Assembly (NCBI GenBank): GCA_024516155.1
Contig: JAJJXM010000025.1
Span: forward strand, 62,001-126,000
Length of the DNA: 64,000 bases
Direction of reading: 5' to 3'
Source of the DNA: Pyronema omphalodes
Lineage: Eukaryota; Ascomycota; Pezizomycetes; Pezizales; Pyronemataceae
The translations under genes and the position numbers were made by a program. Below are positions 12,801 to 20,271 of this stretch, piece after piece (within the stretch, counting starts at the first letter, position 1; each line of letters begins with the position of its first letter). A model generated the notes under the pieces. The model was not told the origin of the DNA, did no database searches, and was given only the letters and a program-made list of their open reading frames with translations.

Positions 12801-13729
12801 TGTAGTACGGGGGTGGACGTAGTCGCGGCATTAAGGATGGCATCACGTATTGACTCCGCCCACGCATCGAGGTTGTCTGTGGTAGGGTGGTTGCGGTATT
12901 GTGTCCATGATGGTGTGAGGGCTAAGCACGAGGCACGGAGGGTTTCGGCGAAGAGCTCACAATCCGTCTTTTTCCAGTTTAGTCGGTTTGTTGGGGGGGT
13001 TGTTTCAGCGTCTGGATGGGTTGTGTGCACTTCGAAACGTATGACTTCATGGTCAGATCCCGTAGCGTTGTCGTCGTCAATTGCCCAGTTGATTGTTTCC
13101 TCTGCCATGTGGGGCGATGCCAGGGTCAGGTCGAGGACGGAAGAACTGCGGCCTTGGTTGTAGTAGTAGGTGGGAACGTCAGGGACGGACACGAGGGTCC
13201 AGTCTCTTTGTTCGATGAGGTCAACTATTTCGGTGGCGCGGGTGGGGGAACGTGTGGAGGAGTTCCACAGGGCATGGTGAGCGTTGAGGTCACCTGTGAT
13301 GATGCACCTGCGGGGGATGGGGAGGGGGGTGAGGGCTCTCGGGATGGTATAAATATTGTTTTCGGGGTGTTTTTCGTTGTATATATTAAAAAGAAAGAAG
13401 GAAGGAATTAAGTCGGTGCCTACCTCAAGGACCTGGAGGTCAGGATCCGCGCATATATCGGTGCGCTGAGAAACCCTGAGGTATGGGTTTGTCCTGGTCA
13501 CGTAGGCGGCTGTTCTGTTGGTGGTTCTATCTCCACGCGGTGGCAAGACCAGTGTGAAAGATGGGTGTGTGGTGGCGTATGTTATGTCGGTTATGTGGAT
13601 TTCTTGTATTAGGATTATGTCGGCTGTGTTATGTGCGCTATTCAGCAGCGCATCGAGTGCTGTTCGTTGTCGGTTCACGTTGTGGGAGACGATCCGTATG
13701 GTTGCTGCCAGTCTGTTGTAGCTAGACAT
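9809..13729 (-). CDS. Family B ORF2: endonuclease-RT-RNase H (1306 aa)
   Basis: This polyprotein would carry out target-primed reverse transcription. An exonuclease-endonuclease-phosphatase type endonuclease fills about residues 10-230, with SHNVNR, catalytic-type E43, GDLNAHH at about 146 and GSDHEVIRF at about 224. Next come a proline-rich linker (PPPPPPPP) and an RT with APGPDGLTFACLR, KPNKPDYS, DQIGGRPQRSAIDAA, LFLDVRGAFDN, TGIPQGSPASP and YIDD near 685. RNase H from about residue 1000 carries YTDGSQ, FDAEVMAIHE, FTDNQAA and WVPGHTNVPGNEAADELARQ. A terminal knuckle CSCPIHPPQTPRHLLLSC lies near 1230. The start ATG overlaps the ORF1 stop by 8 bases (13722-13729), suggesting translation by stop-restart coupling. 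All catalytic motifs look intact. Assignment to a Tad1-like clade is inference. Confidence 0.95.
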   Translation of the reverse strand: MSSYNRLAATIRIVSHNVNRQRTALDALLNSAHNTADIILIQEIHITDITYATTHPSFTLVLPPRGDRTTNRTAAYVTRTNPYLRVSQRTDICADPDLQVLEVGTDLIPSFFLFNIYNEKHPENNIYTIPRALTPLPIPRRCIITGDLNAHHALWNSSTRSPTRATEIVDLIEQRDWTLVSVPDVPTYYYNQGRSSSVLDLTLASPHMAEETINWAIDDDNATGSDHEVIRFEVHTTHPDAETTPPTNRLNWKKTDCELFAETLRASCLALTPSWTQYRNHPTTDNLDAWAESIRDAILNAATTSTPVLQVTPQSKRWWTAEVTEARKKMTKARRKWKRKRDDRSHLNYKQHRNEYHRTIRTAKDAKWKEYLSQAEGPDVWQAFRYTNPRRAQLTPNLRAMINGQETICSSFDAKVEAFQKLFPPPPPPPPPSVLPPRRELQWTTFTPTEVETAIFSSSPKKAPGPDGLTFACLRQAYLTIPEHMNNLYATLGTVGYHPRCWRQATTVIIAKPNKPDYSNPKAYRPIALLNCLGKTLEKLMATRLGTMADSHDLLHRDQIGGRPQRSAIDAAMALVHDVEIGKSHGMLTSALFLDVRGAFDNVSAERLQQTLRQLGCPRPVVSWCQSFLADRTIALAFDGRTDTQRPVQTGIPQGSPASPILFLLYLRPLFDELAQVHPYAWTPSYIDDVAIVVQGRTRKANARALENITTTAFRWADANAVAFDDAKSELLHFHWARTDSITEEEKVKLPNGTVITPGTQGGEKDVVRWIGLYLDRKLNFRKHVARRVTAAQRTLNALCRLARYETGLSPAATRLIYQACVQSRADYGAEIWWNQQKDLARTLQNQQNTALRRILNAFTSTPILALHNESALPPVTIRLDNRQRKYALRTLTLPASHPIITRCPVSFPAPSIEDASINPDTEYDHPWHVPGQAPSRLLHVISTLSPWVQPNAEVEDTSQNIPDDDLAPTLTIDISSSPKAEAADDHLLLLHTLRQRSDTILLYTDGSQLDGITGAGYTIPHGLPRPVNSIVPMGDRTEVFDAEVMAIHEGLRTCLTHIRRNDQYDKHIHVFTDNQAAIRRASHLRRGPGQELAWAIHNTAHDLHAHGTSITIHWVPGHTNVPGNEAADELARQATTVPPRRRIPISLTWLRRRARERYTEDWTTWFTSSPRPRTYTATHRRTMDTAHTENPRWISTAILGLRTGHGYFLNCLAHPPSDAYPSRSCSCPIHPPQTPRHLLLSCPEFQAVRSTLRKDLKLRQHSRINLNTILDTPSGTKALSTFISATKVATSTWAHSRLEKPRRRG

Positions 13730-15428
13730 GGGCGTTCATCTCAGTGTCTCTGTCGGCGGGGTTGGGTGGGGCGGCGGCGGGGTTTTGTGACGCTGTCCAG
13801 GCTTCTTTGAATATGCGGATGCGTACGGGGCATTGCTTGCTGAAGCCTGGGTGGTCGAGGTCGGGGAGGTTGGCGTCCGCGCAGTTTTTGCAATGGTATC
13901 TAGTGTGTTCACAGCTCTTACCTTTGCTTTGGGGGCAGTCGTTGCAGGCGTGGTCGTCTGTGGAGTGGTTCTGGCCGCAGATTCCGCAGGTGGGGCCTTG
14001 CGGTCCAGTGCAGTTGGTGTAGTGGTGGCCAAAGAGCAAGCAGCGCCGACACTGGTCGGTCCGTCGGGCAGAGTGGTACTCGGTGACTCTTCGGGGCTCG
14101 AAGAGTACCATGACTCGTTTGCGCTTCAGGAGTGCGAGCTCTTCGGCGGTACGTACCGCAATAACCACACTGGATGCTTCCTTGCCCACACGTTTCTCCG
14201 CGGTCGTCATATATCGGGGGGGTTGCGCCAGGGTGACATGTCCGTTGCTGCGTTCGATCTCCTCTTGGAGGAGGCGCATTCCGTCGGGGGAGTCGGGGTA
14301 TTGGCTCGTGGGGATTCCGTGGACTGCGAGCTTATACCACCGCTCGTTCAGGCGGGGTGCGGCGATGGAGGTGTTGACTTGTTGCGTCGCTGTGTGAATG
14401 ATCCCTAGGTTCTTGGTCAGCTCGGATTCAGTGGTGCCGTCTGTCATGGTCACGATGAGGTTTCCTGATGAGGCTTGTCTGATCGTGGCGACAGCCATGT
14501 GGGGCGGCGCCTGTGCCTGGGTGAGTGCAGCGTTGATCGCCCTTCCCAGTTGGGCTTTGGTATTGACGTCGATTTCCGCAGGGTTGGGGCAGGGCAGGTT
14601 GATTTCCTGGGGGCGGGTGCGTTGGCGTCGGGGGTGCGGTTTTACGGGGGGGTTGCTTTTGGGGGCGTGGGCGGGGAAGGAGAGGTCAGCGACGGTTGTG
14701 CCGGAGGTCCACGGCTGGTGAGTGGTCGTGGGGGGGTTGTGGCGGCGAGTAGTGGTGGAGGTCGGTATGGCGATGTTGTGGTGGCGAAGGGCGTTTTCCA
14801 GGAGTCGGCATCGTTCTTTCCAGTATTGGAGGTCGTCGGGGGGTGAGTTGGCGGTGGTTGATTGTTCGGGGTGGGGTTGACGTTGGGGCTGTGTCGGAGG
14901 GGGCGGGCTGGGTTTTGTGATTTTGTCGAGTCTTTTGTTGATGGTGGCGATGGAATGGACAATAGGTCGGAGCGCGTCGTTGGTGTTTTTCGAAATCATG
15001 GTGGCGATGGCTGAGAGGAGGTCGTTGTCGGGCTGAGGCTGGGGGTTGGGGTTGACGTCGGAGGCAGTTATTGCGTGCTGGCTGTCGTTGAGGTTCAGGT
15101 CAGAGTCGGATTCGGAGTCGGTGTCGGGGCAGCTGTCAGTGTCCATGGCGGTCGGCATTGCTTCGATGGGGGTCCCATCGAGGTTCACGTGGGTGTTTGT
15201 TTTCGGTCGGGTGACATTTTTGCGGAGGAGGTCGAGGTCACGTCTAGAGGCGGATTTTTTGGCGGGGGGTTTGGTGACTTTTGAGGCGGTCGTTGATTTC
15301 TTAGAGGTCGCGATGGCGGAGGAGCCCGCGTGCGGGGCGTTGATCTGGGAAAGCTCGTCGGGGCTAAAAATATTCTCGGGTACCTGCATACGCGAGGGCG
15401 TGGCGGGGATGGGTGCGTTAGCGTCCAT
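13722..15428 (-). CDS. Family B ORF1: gag-like RNA-binding protein (568 aa)
   Basis: The N-terminal half is low-complexity, rich in Pro, Ser, Thr and Asp, with an acidic DTDSCPDTDSESDSDLNLND stretch. A conserved block follows (LGRAINAALTQAQAPPHMA..., then RLNERWYKLAVHGIP). It may be an RRM-like or L1-ORF1-like fold, but I cannot confirm that. The C-terminus has three Cys/His clusters: CRRCLLFGHHYTNC (C-x2-C-x4-H-x4-C), CGICGQNHSTDDHAC, and a third running from CEHTRYHCKNC to C. These are typical nucleic-acid-binding knuckles of LINE ORF1 proteins that form the RNP. The start ATG is chosen because the 5' UTR ends there in all copies (GCGATGGACGCTAACG). It overlaps ORF2 by 8 bases. Confidence 0.93.
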   Translation of the reverse strand: MDANAPIPATPSRMQVPENIFSPDELSQINAPHAGSSAIATSKKSTTASKVTKPPAKKSASRRDLDLLRKNVTRPKTNTHVNLDGTPIEAMPTAMDTDSCPDTDSESDSDLNLNDSQHAITASDVNPNPQPQPDNDLLSAIATMISKNTNDALRPIVHSIATINKRLDKITKPSPPPPTQPQRQPHPEQSTTANSPPDDLQYWKERCRLLENALRHHNIAIPTSTTTRRHNPPTTTHQPWTSGTTVADLSFPAHAPKSNPPVKPHPRRQRTRPQEINLPCPNPAEIDVNTKAQLGRAINAALTQAQAPPHMAVATIRQASSGNLIVTMTDGTTESELTKNLGIIHTATQQVNTSIAAPRLNERWYKLAVHGIPTSQYPDSPDGMRLLQEEIERSNGHVTLAQPPRYMTTAEKRVGKEASSVVIAVRTAEELALLKRKRVMVLFEPRRVTEYHSARRTDQCRRCLLFGHHYTNCTGPQGPTCGICGQNHSTDDHACNDCPQSKGKSCEHTRYHCKNCADANLPDLDHPGFSKQCPVRIRIFKEAWTASQNPAAAPPNPADRDTEMNAHV

Positions 15429-15832
15429 CGCTTAACCGGTGGTGAGGTAAGCGATGGCGAAGAGTCACGTGAGGAGGCTCTTGCTAAGCGAGCACGAAAA
15501 TTTCTCGCGAGGAAAGGAGTCCGGAGGGGGGAAAATTTGGGGGATCACCACAACCAGTGCTGCTGGTGGGGGGGGGGATTTGGGGGGGGGGGGGATTTCG
15601 GTATGCCGAAACCGAAAATAAGGTCGGTTTGATGATTGGGGGGCGGGTGGTGGAGCGGCGTTGATGAAAGTGCCCGGAATCCGGCCCGGAGGTCCCAGAA
15701 TCGCGTTTTTCCGCTGAATCTCAACGGTAAACGGTAGCTGGGTTCCGAAAATCGAGATTCGGGGTAATTCCGAGGTAAGAAATCGATTGCCGATTCGAAA
15801 ATCGGGGAAATTGTTGTTGTCGTCGCAAATGC
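15429..15832 (-). promoter_or_regulatory. Family B 5' UTR
   Basis: About 400 bases of non-coding leader are conserved in B0, B1 (23052-23483) and B2 (41219-41651). On the element's sense strand it has AT-rich inverted segments (GATTTTCGAATCGG, CAATCGATT), a perfect hairpin TTTCGG-CATA-CCGAAA, and two long C-tracts separated by AAAT. A leader this conserved, in elements that must carry their own promoter, probably contains the internal promoter. That function is inferred from LINE biology. Confidence 0.6.
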
Positions 15833-15848
15833 TACCCCACCTCACGAA

Positions 15849-17303
15849 ATGTCGCCAAAACAACGACAGAACAACGCCCGACGATTGAAACGGTCCGAAA
15901 ACGCGTACAATGTTCTAGCCGACCTTCCTCATGATGGATCTACTCCCACTTTGGATGGAAGAGATGGAAAAGTTGATGAAGTTGATGGAAACTTCGCTGG
16001 AAAGCCCTTCCAGAGCGTGGTCTCGGCAGGATCACCGGTTCCTTCGGCTTCAAGACAGCAGCAACAGGCGACAACTGAACACAGCCGGTTCAGAGCCTAC
16101 CGTCGCTTCTTCGTATCTGCAATTAACGAGGCAGTTGCAGTTGATGAGGGCTATGCCACCCTAGATCAACTGTTCATAGACAACTACGCCGAACTCACTG
16201 GAGCCAACTTCCTGGGGATACAACAGATCCACCGGGATACACAGCGACGCTTCAATACCCTCGATGACACCATACGCAACAACAGCGATGAGATGCGCCT
16301 CAGATTCGACGTCATGATGACGAAATTCAACATTCTGACCGGCGAAAACACGAAGCTGCGCGCAGCCTACGACTCTACACAGGCAGAAACAGCAGCTCTC
16401 AAGGCTGCTGTGGACGCCCTGACGAAGAAAATCGACGAACAGCAACAAGTCATTTCGGCGCCGCCCTCACCGAACCTCACGGCCTCTTCCTCAGCGATGG
16501 AAGAGATGACTATGCAACTGTCCGTCGTCCAACATGACATTCAGGATGTCCTGGACGCTGTTCGCAACCCTCCTGGCAAGAGAAAGCGAAGGGGAAGCGA
16601 CCAGAACACCGAACCCACCTCACCGACAAACAGAAGACCGGTGAACCACAAACCGAGAGCGGCATCACCGGTGCGAAGCCTGATGCACTCAAAACATGCG
16701 ACTACCGCCGCCCAGGACAAGCTTGATGCCCTCAAGCCTATGTCCCCCCCACCTCTCCTCGCGATCACGTCAACCGATGCGACACCGGAACCTCACCCTG
16801 ACAGTCCATCTGCTCAGGACACACCTCTACCCGACGCCCCAAGCACTGCCCCTGCTGAGACGAACGGATGGAAGACTGTGGAGGCGAAGGCTACACAGAG
16901 GAAGAAGCAGAAAGCGAAGGAGACGACACCTACGGCAGCGCCACCCAGCAAGACCCCTACAACAAAGAATGGTGGACGGGGAAAGAATACCCACCAACCC
17001 AGAACGACAACCTCCTCTGCAAAGAAGACTTGGGCAGAAGTCGTCAAGAGCGGAGGCATCAACGTCCAGATTGTGCTTGGGAATGGCAATCTTGGACTGA
17101 CAACACCACCGACAAGAAGGGGAGAGAGGCGAGGGGGAGCAGCGAGGAGGCTGAGGAAGAAGGAAGGAGAAGGGGAGAGAGGGGAGGAGAAGAGGGGCAG
17201 GGCGGGCCCGGGTGTCTCAAAGGGCAAAGAGTCAGGAGACACCGGCGGAGGAGGGGAGAGAGGAGAGGAGAGTGGGGGCACGGGTGGCCCGGTGGCTGTT
17301 TAA
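15849..17303 (+). CDS. Family C ORF1-like coiled-coil protein (484 aa), copy C1
   Basis: The start is the ATG after CCTCACGAA that begins MSPKQRQNNARR in every copy. Residues about 125-200 are predicted coiled coil by eye (TQRRFNTLDDTIRNNSDEM, AETAALKAAVDALTKKIDEQ). Then come a Pro/Thr/Ser-rich middle with a basic GKRKRRGS patch and a conserved TWAEVVKSGG near 394. The C-terminus is Arg/Gly/Glu-rich (RRGERRGGAARRLRKKEGEG) and runs directly into the purine-rich 3' UTR. There is no zinc knuckle, endonuclease or RT. It looks like the N-terminal half of a LINE ORF1 that could form an RNP and recruit another element's ORF2. Function is inferred. Confidence 0.85.
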   Translation: MSPKQRQNNARRLKRSENAYNVLADLPHDGSTPTLDGRDGKVDEVDGNFAGKPFQSVVSAGSPVPSASRQQQQATTEHSRFRAYRRFFVSAINEAVAVDEGYATLDQLFIDNYAELTGANFLGIQQIHRDTQRRFNTLDDTIRNNSDEMRLRFDVMMTKFNILTGENTKLRAAYDSTQAETAALKAAVDALTKKIDEQQQVISAPPSPNLTASSSAMEEMTMQLSVVQHDIQDVLDAVRNPPGKRKRRGSDQNTEPTSPTNRRPVNHKPRAASPVRSLMHSKHATTAAQDKLDALKPMSPPPLLAITSTDATPEPHPDSPSAQDTPLPDAPSTAPAETNGWKTVEAKATQRKKQKAKETTPTAAPPSKTPTTKNGGRGKNTHQPRTTTSSAKKTWAEVVKSGGINVQIVLGNGNLGLTTPPTRRGERRGGAARRLRKKEGEGERGEEKRGRAGPGVSKGKESGDTGGGGERGEESGGTGGPVAV

Positions 17304-18289
17304 CTTTGCTTTGGTTTTGTTTTTGCTTTGTGGAGGAAATAAAGGAGGAAAAATGGTTAAAAATGGGAGGGGAAGGGAGGAGGAAAGGGAGGAGCCCGGC
17401 GAGGCGGCCTCTGTGCAAGCAGGGCACTTGGAACATCAGACGCGCTTGGACAAGAAACCCCCGTAGTATACAGTGGGGACAGACCCCACAACCACAACGA
17501 TCAAGAGGAGGAGACTGGTAGAGGTGGAGACTGGGTTTTTGCTTTTACATTTCTTTCTTCTTCTCTTTTGTGTTTATCTGTCCCTTGTCATAACCTTCGG
17601 GTTGCAAACAAGTAATGAGAGAACAAACAAACAAACAAACAAACGTGCGGGTATTGAGGCTCGAGCTCGCCTTGAAAGAGTTGAAGAAGAGAGAACTCAG
17701 CTCTGTTTGCATGCAAAACGCATTGTTCATTGGGCACATCGTCGTTTGGCTATCCTCCTACAGCTGTTAGATGACCCGGAAGCAGAACACCTCGACAAGT
17801 TGAAGACAATCATAATTCACCATTACCGTGTTATTAAGTGTCTTCTGAAAGTCACTGCTCCTCTTTTTGAGCCGGAGGAAAGAGCCATGTTGCTTACCTC
17901 GCAGAGACGGATTGTTCTTAGGTTGGATCCCGAGAACATTGCAGAGACTGTGGTCGAGCAAGATGAGGATGCCGACACAGTGGGATCCGACGATGACGGC
18001 ATCGATAGGGAGTTTGACGAAGATGAACTTGGTGAGATCATATCCGATCGCCTGCAAAATGTGGTCAACGAGGAGCTCGGAAATTTAGGAAGTCAGGGGA
18101 ATGTTATAGGTGTGGAAGATGATGAAGGGTCAATTGACGACGATGATGTTGTTGAAAGGTTGGATCCTGACACCATTGCAGGGACTGTGGTGCGGCAAGA
18201 TGATGATATTATATAGTTGGTGGTTGTTGTAGCTGTGGAGGAGAGGGCGCAGGGGTAAATACGGAAGGGCGAAGAGGAGGAGACGAAGC

Positions 18290-18722
18290 GGTGAAGGGAG
18301 GTCGATAGTTGTAGATAGCTGAGTATTGTGGAGGAATAGCGGCGGCGGTAGGTCGATAGTTGTTAATAGCAAAGCGGCGGAGGGAGGTCGATAGTTGTAA
18401 AGAGCTGAGTGTTGTGGAGGAATAGCAGCGGCGGGAGGTCGATAGTTGTGAATAGCAAACCGGCGGAGGGAGGTCGATAGTTGTGAATAGCAAAGCGGCG
18501 GAGGGAGGTCGAAAGTTGTAAATAGCAAAGCGACGGAGGGAGGTCGATAGTTGTAAATAGCAAAGCGGCGGAGGGAGGTCGATAGTTGTGAATAGCTGAG
18601 TGTTGTGGAGGAATAGCGGCGGCGGGAGGTCGATAGTTGTAAATAGCAAGGCGGTGGAGGGAGGTCGATAGTTGTGAATAGCAAAGCGGCGGAGGGAGGT
18701 CGATAGTTTTGAATAGCTGAGT
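18290..18722. repeat. 35-bp minisatellite, left block
   Basis: Tandem units contain GGAGGTCGATAGTTGTGAAT followed by AGCAAAGCGGCGGA. They are interspersed with longer variants carrying AGCTGAGTGTTGTGGAGGAAT and then AGCGGCGGCGG. The same array appears at 60925-61174 and 62611-63173. The block starts about 75 bases after the KDZ-like stop codon; 18217-18289 is G-rich unique sequence in which I see nothing. It ends where the C-minus element tail begins. Confidence 0.88.
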
Positions 18723-20271
18723 TTATTATTTATTTATTTATTTATTCATACACGCATCCAACCGTAAGGTTATGGCGGAATCTACAAATTAAATACAATG
18801 TTAAGAACCTGGGGGTGATGCCAGGTCCCCACGGGGTAAGCCCCAGAGCTGTTAATGTGGGTGGGAGTGTAGTCTCCCAAGTCTCGCCGTGCAGTTTTTC
18901 ATCTAGCGTCGTCAGATCCAAGGAGCCCTGTGCGCTCGGAGGCCACCTCGCCGGGTCGATCCCCCATCTCCTCCTGCCTTCCCCTCCCATTTTGAACCAT
19001 TTTTCCTCCTTTATTTCCTCCACAAAGCAAAAACAAAACTAAAGCAAAGTTAAACCGCCGCCGGGCCACCTGCGCCCCCGCTCTCCTCTCCTCTCTCAAC
19101 TCCTCCGCTGGTGTCTCCTGACTCTTTGCCCTTTGAGACACCCGGGCCAGCCCTGCCCCTCTTCTCCTCCCCTCTCTCCCCTTCTCTGTCTTTCTTCTAC
19201 AGCCTTCTCTCTGCCCCGCCTCGCCTCTCTCCCCTTCTTGTCGGTGGTGTCGTAGGTCCAAGATTGCCATTCCCAAGCACAATCTGGACGTTGATGCCTC
19301 CGCTCTTGACGACTTCTGCCCAATTCTTCTTTGGGGAGGGGGTTGTCCGTCTGGGTTGGTTGGTATTCTTACTACCCCTTCCACCATTCTTCGTTGTAGG
19401 GGTCTGTTTGGGTATCGCTGGCTTAGATGTCGTCTCCTTCGCTTTCATCTTCTTCTTCTGTGTAGCCTTCGCCTCCACAGTCTTCCATCCGTTGGTCTCA
19501 GCAGGGGCAGTGCTTGGAGCATCGGGTAGAGGTGTGTCCTGATCAGATGAACTGTGAGGGTGAGGTTCTGGTGTCGCTTCGGTCAACGTGATTGCGAGGA
19601 GAGGTAGGGGGGACATAGGCTTGAGGGCATCAAGCTTGTCTTGGGTGGCGGTAGTCGCATGTTTCGAGTGCATCAGGCTTCGCACCGGTGATGTCGCTCT
19701 CGGTTTGTGGTTCACCGGTCTTCTGTTTGTCGGTGAGGTGGGTTCGGTGTTCTGGTCGCTTCCCCTTCGCTTTCTCTTGCCAGGAGGGTTGCGAACAGCG
19801 TCCAGGACATCCTGAATGTCGTGTTGGACGACGGACAGTTGCATGGTCATGTCTTCCATCGCTGAGGAAGAGGCCGTGAGGTTCGGTGAGGGGGGCGCCG
19901 AAATGACTTGTTGCTGTTCGTCGATTTTCTTCGTCAGGGCGTGCACAGCAGCCTTGAGAGCTGCTGTTTCTGCCTGTGTATCGTCGTATGCTTTGCCCAG
20001 CGTCGCGTTTTCGAAGAGGAGATCGTTGAATTTGGTCATCATGACCTCGAATCTGCCGTGTATCGCATCGTTGTTGTTGCGTAAGGATTCCTCGAGTGTA
20101 TTGAAGCGTCGCTGTGTGTCCCGGTGGATCTGTTGTATCCCCAGGAAGCTGGCTCCCGTGAATTCGGCTTGGTTGACGTGAAACAGTTGATCTAGGGTGG
20201 CATAGTTGTCGTCAACTGCGATTGCCTTATTAATTGCAGATACACACGAGCGGCGGTAGTCGCTGAGCAGT
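18723..20271 (-). mobile_element. Family C element, 5'-truncated, minus strand, A-type tail
   Basis: Reading on the minus strand, the element lacks its 5' UTR and about the first 80 codons of the ORF. It ends with hairpin 18770-18781 (TTAC loop in sense) and a (TAAA)n tail at 18723-18755. It sits in the minisatellite on its tail side and abuts the 5' end of C2 head to head. GCTGAG is found next to both ends, which is too short to call a duplication with confidence. Confidence 0.85.
19197..20271 (-). pseudogene. Family C ORF, 5'-truncated
   Basis: Homology to the other family C proteins starts at about YRRSCVSAINKAIAVDDNYATLDQLF and continues through the coiled coil (QRRFNTLEESLRNNNDAIHGRFEVM), the GKRKRRGS patch and NWAEVVKSGG. 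The frame ends early at 19197-19199, after GGAERRL, where other copies continue with an Arg/Glu-rich extension. The original start codon is missing. An in-frame ATG near 20318 belongs to neighbouring sequence on the other strand of C2 and should not be used. Confidence 0.8.

Larger units (their letters stand above)
9080..15832 (-). mobile_element. Family B LINE copy B0, both ORFs intact
   Basis: This minus-strand element has a 5' UTR (about 15429-15832), ORF1, ORF2, an A-tract about 90-110 bases after the ORF2 stop (a T-run on the plus strand near 9698-9714), the terminal module, hairpin (9116-9127, TTCG loop) and a (CAAA)n tail ending at 9080. The 14-bp duplication TACCCCACCTCACG flanks it at 9066-9079 and 15833-15846. 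The 5' end lacks about 25-30 bases of the fullest copies, including the C-tract. It is the only copy in the window with ORF1 and ORF2 both open and uninterrupted. Confidence 0.93.
8880..17643 (+). mobile_element. Family C (ORF1-only) element C1, split by B0
   Basis: The element begins at about 8880 with a few variable bases, then CACACGGCAACGGCGA and the C-tract (8905-8913). Its 5' UTR is cut at 9079 by B0 and resumes at 15847, two bases before the ATG. The single ORF (15849-17303) runs into the 3' module with hairpin 17592-17603 and a (CAAA)n tail, which is the family B type of end. The duplication CGTGCGGGTATTGA flanks it at 8866-8879 and 17644-17657. Without B0 the element is about 2.0 kb and has no ORF2. 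Confidence 0.88.
8637..18216 (+). pseudogene. KDZ-type transposase-like C-terminal remnant, split by C1
   Basis: The exonic pieces are 8637-8879 and 17658-18216, plus one copy of the 14-bp duplication. Joined, the frame is open from the A2 tail to TAG 18214-18216. It begins with IGQEAAETFLNGIRQRSKALDNLVQEYN, cited here only in part. It includes the motif VRAGIEARARLERVEEER and ends in a highly acidic tail (DEDADTVGSDDDG...) with a duplicated unit (RLDPENIAETVVEQD, then RLDPDTIAGTVVRQD). The order YN, then a VRxGI-x-A-x-L-x2 block, a run of EE/R and a W resembles C-terminal regions of basidiomycete KDZ transposases. That match is from memory and uncertain. The N-terminus with any catalytic residues is outside the window. 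It could instead be an unknown host gene. Codon use is less C-rich than in the LINEs. Confidence 0.45.

Noticed and set aside
18130..18684. Long minus-strand frames over the minisatellite, also at 60793-61238 and 62540-63080
   Set aside because: They exist because the 35-bp unit lacks stops in every minus-strand frame. No start context, domain or unique sequence supports a gene.
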